Positions 7,778-10,579 of a stretch of DNA of 10,579 nucleotides are shown piece by piece. The notes under the pieces are model-generated. The model saw only the letters and a program-made list of their open reading frames with translations, did no database searches and was not told the origin of the DNA. How positions within the stretch are numbered: position 1 is the first letter of the stretch; each line of letters opens with the position of its first letter. The stretch spans positions 1-10,579 of the forward strand of contig CAMCFM010000109.1 in NCBI GenBank assembly GCA_945874095.1. The letters run 5' to 3'. Origin of the DNA: Candidatus Kuenenia stuttgartensis. Its GTDB lineage: Bacteria; Planctomycetota; Planctomycetia; Isosphaerales; Isosphaeraceae. The position numbers were made by a program, and so were the translations under genes.

Positions 7778-8412
7778 GATTCGATGCGCTCCACACCGCT
7801 TGCCAATGGTTCTTGATCGACTCTGACAAGATTTTTTTGGTAAGTCGATAAAATAGCATACCTTGCAATTTGAACGACTACTCCAAAACAACATCCAAAT
7901 GAGAAGTAGGTTAAAATGAGTTGCGTTTCCCGGCCATAAGTTCCAAATGTGAACATGCAAAAGGTCACTGCGATCGATCCGGATGCAATCGTGATCATGA
8001 TCTCAGGCGTCAGAAGGATCAGTAGAGCCACAGTTAAGCCTGATATTGTCGAAAAGAAGACGTCGCTGAAAAGATACCAGCCACCATAAATTCCACCGCT
8101 GACTCCACCGATAAAACCTGCAGCCACAATCAGGATAGAGATATGAAGTCGTGCTGTCCGGCTCTTCCAGATCGCCTGACGAATGGCTGAGAATGTCGGG
8201 ATCGACCGGCTGTTCGCTACTTTTGGAGAGCGACTTTCGGATATCGGCTCAAAGATGACTGACGGTGTCGGATCCTCGATGATCTGCCCCCAGTCACGTG
8301 GCATGACTGGCCGGCCACATCCTCCACATCGGACCCAGAACTTGGATGCGGAAGCGTCCGTTTCGATCACCGATTGACAATGCTGGCAGCGAATCTGAAG
8401 ACTTTGCGACAT
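7774..8412 (-). CDS. Hypothetical zinc-ribbon multi-pass membrane protein (first of a pair)
   Basis: A complete 212-residue protein of unrecognised family. Residues 9-12 (CQHC) and 29-32 (CGGC, followed by GRPVMPRDW) form a compact four-cysteine zinc ribbon. A polar linker at about 40-85 leads to about four hydrophobic segments near 90-115, 123-143, 145-160 and 163-187; the first is Gly-rich (GFIGGVSGGIYGGWY). The tail is charged. The start at 8412 is supported by GAGG at 8420-8423, seven bases upstream, and by the ribbon beginning at once after it. The stop overlaps the start of the next gene (ATGA), so the two are probably translationally coupled and the products may act together at the membrane. 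Short zinc-ribbon plus transmembrane proteins are common in planctomycetes and mostly uncharacterised. The gene is divergent from the ABC ATPase gene. No enzymatic motif is visible. Confidence 0.75.
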   Translation of the reverse strand: MSQSLQIRCQHCQSVIETDASASKFWVRCGGCGRPVMPRDWGQIIEDPTPSVIFEPISESRSPKVANSRSIPTFSAIRQAIWKSRTARLHISILIVAAGFIGGVSGGIYGGWYLFSDVFFSTISGLTVALLILLTPEIMITIASGSIAVTFCMFTFGTYGRETQLILTYFSFGCCFGVVVQIARYAILSTYQKNLVRVDQEPLASGVERIES

Positions 8413-8527
8413 GAACCGGCCTCAATCTGGAATTCTCCTGTAAATCCTCGTAAAATCAATATATACTCTTGTTTGACATCGCGATAGTCGTCAGACAAAA
8501 AGCTAGCACTGATCAGGTCAATCCATC
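8413..8527. promoter_or_regulatory. Divergent intergenic region, probable promoters both ways
   Basis: These 115 bases separate the leftward zinc-ribbon pair from the rightward ABC ATPase gene, so promoters for both must lie here or further in. An AT-rich core (8457-8467) gives TATACT at 8462-8467 on the plus strand and TATATT on the minus strand, each a fair -10. Neither has a convincing -35 at the right distance. A consensus TTGACA at 8473-8478 has no matching -10 downstream. No clear operator palindrome is seen. Confidence 0.3.
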
Positions 8528-10093
8528 ATGAACATGCCGTCAAATCCCATGCCGCGATTAAAAATGACCCGAATCACCAAACGGTTCGGCGGTGTTCATG
8601 CTTTGGAAGATGTGAGTTTCGAGACTTACTCCGGACAGGTCCACGCGCTTTGTGGCGAAAATGGTGCTGGGAAAAGCACATTGATGAAGATTCTTGCAGG
8701 TGTGATTACCGACTATGAAGGTTCGATCGAACTCAACGGTCAGGAATCACGATTCAAGGCCACGATTGATGCGGAGGAGTCGGGGATTCGGATCATCCAT
8801 CAGGAGCTGAATCTGGTGCCCGACCTCTCTGTGGCGGCAAATATTTTTCTTGGTGAAGAAATCACCGGTCGATTCGGGATTCTGAATAACCGTGCGATGA
8901 CCGAACGGGCAGGCGAAGTTCTTGACAAACTGGGGGCGACGATCGACCCAAGAGCACGCGTCAGGGATTTGCGGATCGGCGACCAGCAGATGGTGGAAAT
9001 CGCAAAAGCCATTGCATTTCGAGCTGATATTGTGATTATGGATGAGCCGACATCGGCACTCTCTGATGCTGAAGTGGCCCGATTGTTTCGAGTGATCGGA
9101 GACTTGAAATCACAGAATCATTCGATTATTTATATTTCTCATAAAATGAATGAGGTTTTTCGGCTGGCGGACCAGGTGACTGTGCTGCGCGACGGCCGTT
9201 TAGTGACCAGCGTACCAGCCTCAGAAGCCTCTCCATCGAAGGTGGTCCACTGGATGGTGGGCAGGGCACTGGCCGCCGACAAGCCACGAGAACGCCCAGA
9301 GATTTCCATAAATCAGACGCCTGTCCTGGAAATTCATGACCTCAATGTACCACGAGAATCAGGGTCGGGCCGACCTTCACTCTCAGACATACATTTAAAG
9401 ATTCAAAAAGGTGAAATCGTTGGAGTTGCCGGCTTGCTGGGCGCCGGACGGACGGAATTATTGGAAACCATTTTTGGGGCTGGTGATTCATCAAGCTGGA
9501 CAGGCCAAATGACAATCAATGGTATATCTGGTCGATTTCATCGTCCAGATCAAGCCATCGAAGCCGGTGTTGCGATGGTGACGGAGGACCGTAAAAATCT
9601 TGGTCTTTTTACGGAGATGAGTGTTGGCGAAAACATCACCATCACACAGCTCGAAAAAGCTCCGCTTTCGAGAGCAGGCATCATCAGTCATTCCAACGAG
9701 GCGAAGGCGGCTGAAAACGAGATTGAAAAATTACGGATTAAAACAAATTCCCGAAAGTCAATGATCCTGAGCCTTTCAGGTGGGAATCAGCAGAAAGCCA
9801 TTTTAGGTCGTTCACTTCTGACGAATCCGAAATTGCTGCTGCTGGACGAGCCGACTCGAGGAATTGATGTCGGTGCCAAGGCCGAAATACATGCACTTTT
9901 ACGAGAACTGGCGGATCAAGGGCTCGCCGTACTCGTTACATCCAGCGAACTTCCGGAATTATTTGCGGTCTCAGACCGGATTCTTGTCATGTGCGAGGGG
10001 CGGATCACAGATGAAATGACTCGCTCGGAAGCGACTGAAGAACGTATTATGGCCGCTGCGACTGCATTTGCAGATAAAGGGATGCTTGTTTGA
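8528..10093 (+). CDS. Sugar ABC transporter ATP-binding protein, two-cassette RbsA/MglA type
   Basis: A complete 521-residue protein, normal length for the carbohydrate uptake transporter-2 ATPases. The first cassette has Walker A GENGAGKST (43-51), Q-loop HQELN (91-95), a signature around RIGDQQMVEIAKA (149-161), Walker B IVIMDEPTSAL (168-178) and switch His205. The second has the degenerate P-loop typical of this subfamily (GLLGAGRTE, 302-310, lacking the Lys), VTEDRKNLGLF (351-361), signature LSGGNQQK (416-423) and Walker B LLLLDEPTRGIDVG (436-449). It would power uptake of a monosaccharide such as ribose, galactose or xylose, or possibly a nucleoside, through a membrane permease; the substrate cannot be told from the ATPase. 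ATG 8528 has AGG ten bases upstream; ATGs at 8534 and 8549 are alternatives. No permease or binding-protein gene is visible next to it. A sirtuin gene follows after 48 bases. Confidence 0.95.
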   Translation: MNMPSNPMPRLKMTRITKRFGGVHALEDVSFETYSGQVHALCGENGAGKSTLMKILAGVITDYEGSIELNGQESRFKATIDAEESGIRIIHQELNLVPDLSVAANIFLGEEITGRFGILNNRAMTERAGEVLDKLGATIDPRARVRDLRIGDQQMVEIAKAIAFRADIVIMDEPTSALSDAEVARLFRVIGDLKSQNHSIIYISHKMNEVFRLADQVTVLRDGRLVTSVPASEASPSKVVHWMVGRALAADKPRERPEISINQTPVLEIHDLNVPRESGSGRPSLSDIHLKIQKGEIVGVAGLLGAGRTELLETIFGAGDSSSWTGQMTINGISGRFHRPDQAIEAGVAMVTEDRKNLGLFTEMSVGENITITQLEKAPLSRAGIISHSNEAKAAENEIEKLRIKTNSRKSMILSLSGGNQQKAILGRSLLTNPKLLLLDEPTRGIDVGAKAEIHALLRELADQGLAVLVTSSELPELFAVSDRILVMCEGRITDEMTRSEATEERIMAAATAFADKGMLV

Positions 10094-10141
10094 TTTCAAC
10101 TGATTTTGAACCACTGTTCTGACTTCAAATAGGCCGACTGT

Positions 10142-10579
10142 ATGAATTCAAATGATCTGCAAACTCTGGCCCGACTCCTGAAAGAATCACGTCATCTGGC
10201 GATTCTTACGGGGGCTGGTATTTCCGCCGAATCGGGTCTACCCACGTTTCGCGATCCACTCACTGGTCTTTGGGCCAATTTTCGTCCTGAAGATCTGGCC
10301 ACGCCTGAAGCATTTCAGCGCAACCCTGAATTCGTCTGGCAATGGTATGTAGACCGTCGCAAAATGGCGAATCATGTCAGGCCCAATCCAGGCCATCATA
10401 TGATTGCCTGGCTGGCCGATCGAATTCCCAAGCTCACTTTAATCACTCAAAATGTGGATGGATTGCATCAGGCTGCCGGTTCACCAGAAGTGATTGAATT
10501 GCACGGTAATATTCATCGATCGAAATGCTTCCACTATGGTCATCCGATCGAGGTTGAGCTGGTCGATGAGAACTCGATC
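10142..10579 (+). CDS. SIR2 family NAD-dependent protein deacylase, CobB/class III type, partial (C-terminus beyond right edge)
   Basis: An open frame of 146 codons runs to the right edge. It shows the sirtuin NAD-binding motif GAGISAESGLPTFRD (24-38), then GLW (42-44), the TQNVDGLH motif (102-109) and the catalytic His121 in LHGN (120-123). Tyr69 and Arg72 (WYVDRR) match the Tyr-x-x-Arg pair that in class III sirtuins such as Escherichia coli CobB and SIRT5 binds acidic acyl groups, so desuccinylase activity besides deacetylation is likely. The enzyme removes acyl groups from lysine, consuming NAD+ and releasing nicotinamide and O-acyl-ADP-ribose, in the cytoplasm. The first zinc Cys is Cys129, but the second position of the usual CxxC is Tyr132, much as CobB itself deviates there. 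ATG 10142 has AGG at 10131-10133, eight bases upstream. It may be co-transcribed with the ABC ATPase gene. Confidence 0.92.
   Translation, partial: MNSNDLQTLARLLKESRHLAILTGAGISAESGLPTFRDPLTGLWANFRPEDLATPEAFQRNPEFVWQWYVDRRKMANHVRPNPGHHMIAWLADRIPKLTLITQNVDGLHQAAGSPEVIELHGNIHRSKCFHYGHPIEVELVDENSI

Noticed and set aside
7778..7960. A 61-codon N-terminal extension of the second zinc-ribbon protein.
   Set aside because: It lies wholly inside the preceding gene in another frame, and the ATGA overlap at 7777 gives a natural start.
8473..8478. A perfect TTGACA as the -35 of the ABC ATPase promoter.
   Set aside because: No TATAAT-like hexamer lies 16-18 bases downstream, so by itself it does not make a promoter.
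10094..10141. Possible terminator between the ABC ATPase and sirtuin genes (TTCAA ... TTGAA).
   Set aside because: The inverted repeat is only five AT-rich base pairs with no following T-run, too weak to call.

Overview
The window looks like chromosomal DNA from a planctomycete (phylum Planctomycetota). The main evidence is a leftward block encoding a planctomycete-type cytochrome C/DUF1549/DUF1553 protein, a Tat-exported DUF1501 protein, and a CRTAC1-type FG-GAP/UnbV lipoprotein, families that are strongly expanded in that phylum. Base composition is moderate and coding density is high. No gap between genes exceeds about 140 bases, and I see no RNA gene, CRISPR array, insertion sequence or phage gene. 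The genus cannot be named from the sequence alone.

Region 1 (minus strand, 7194 down to 1) reads as one exported-protein operon. A plausible sigma70-like promoter (7166-7194) precedes a roughly 976-residue PSCyt1-DUF1549-DUF1553 protein that carries an inserted beta-sandwich domain between two predicted coiled coils. Then follow a 485-residue DUF1501 protein with a twin-arginine signal, a roughly 579-residue lipoprotein with seven FG-GAP calcium-type loops and a C-terminal UnbV/ASPIC domain, and a TPR-type lipoprotein that runs off the left edge. Gaps are 41, 30 and 59 bases with the starts chosen here; an ATGA overlap is possible at the last junction. All four products carry export signals, so they probably act together in the periplasm or on the cell surface. 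The biochemical role of this gene set is not established.

Region 2 (minus strand, 8412 down to 7235) holds two small genes joined by an ATGA stop/start overlap. Each product has an N-terminal four-cysteine zinc ribbon, a low-complexity linker and hydrophobic segments. Neither can be assigned a function.

Region 3 (plus strand, 8528 to the right edge) is divergent from region 2 across a 115-base intergenic stretch. It holds a complete two-cassette sugar ABC transporter ATPase of the RbsA/MglA type. After 48 bases comes the first 146 codons of a SIR2/CobB-type NAD-dependent protein deacylase, which has the Tyr-x-x-Arg motif of the desuccinylase (class III) branch. No permease or binding protein for the ABC ATPase is visible in the window.
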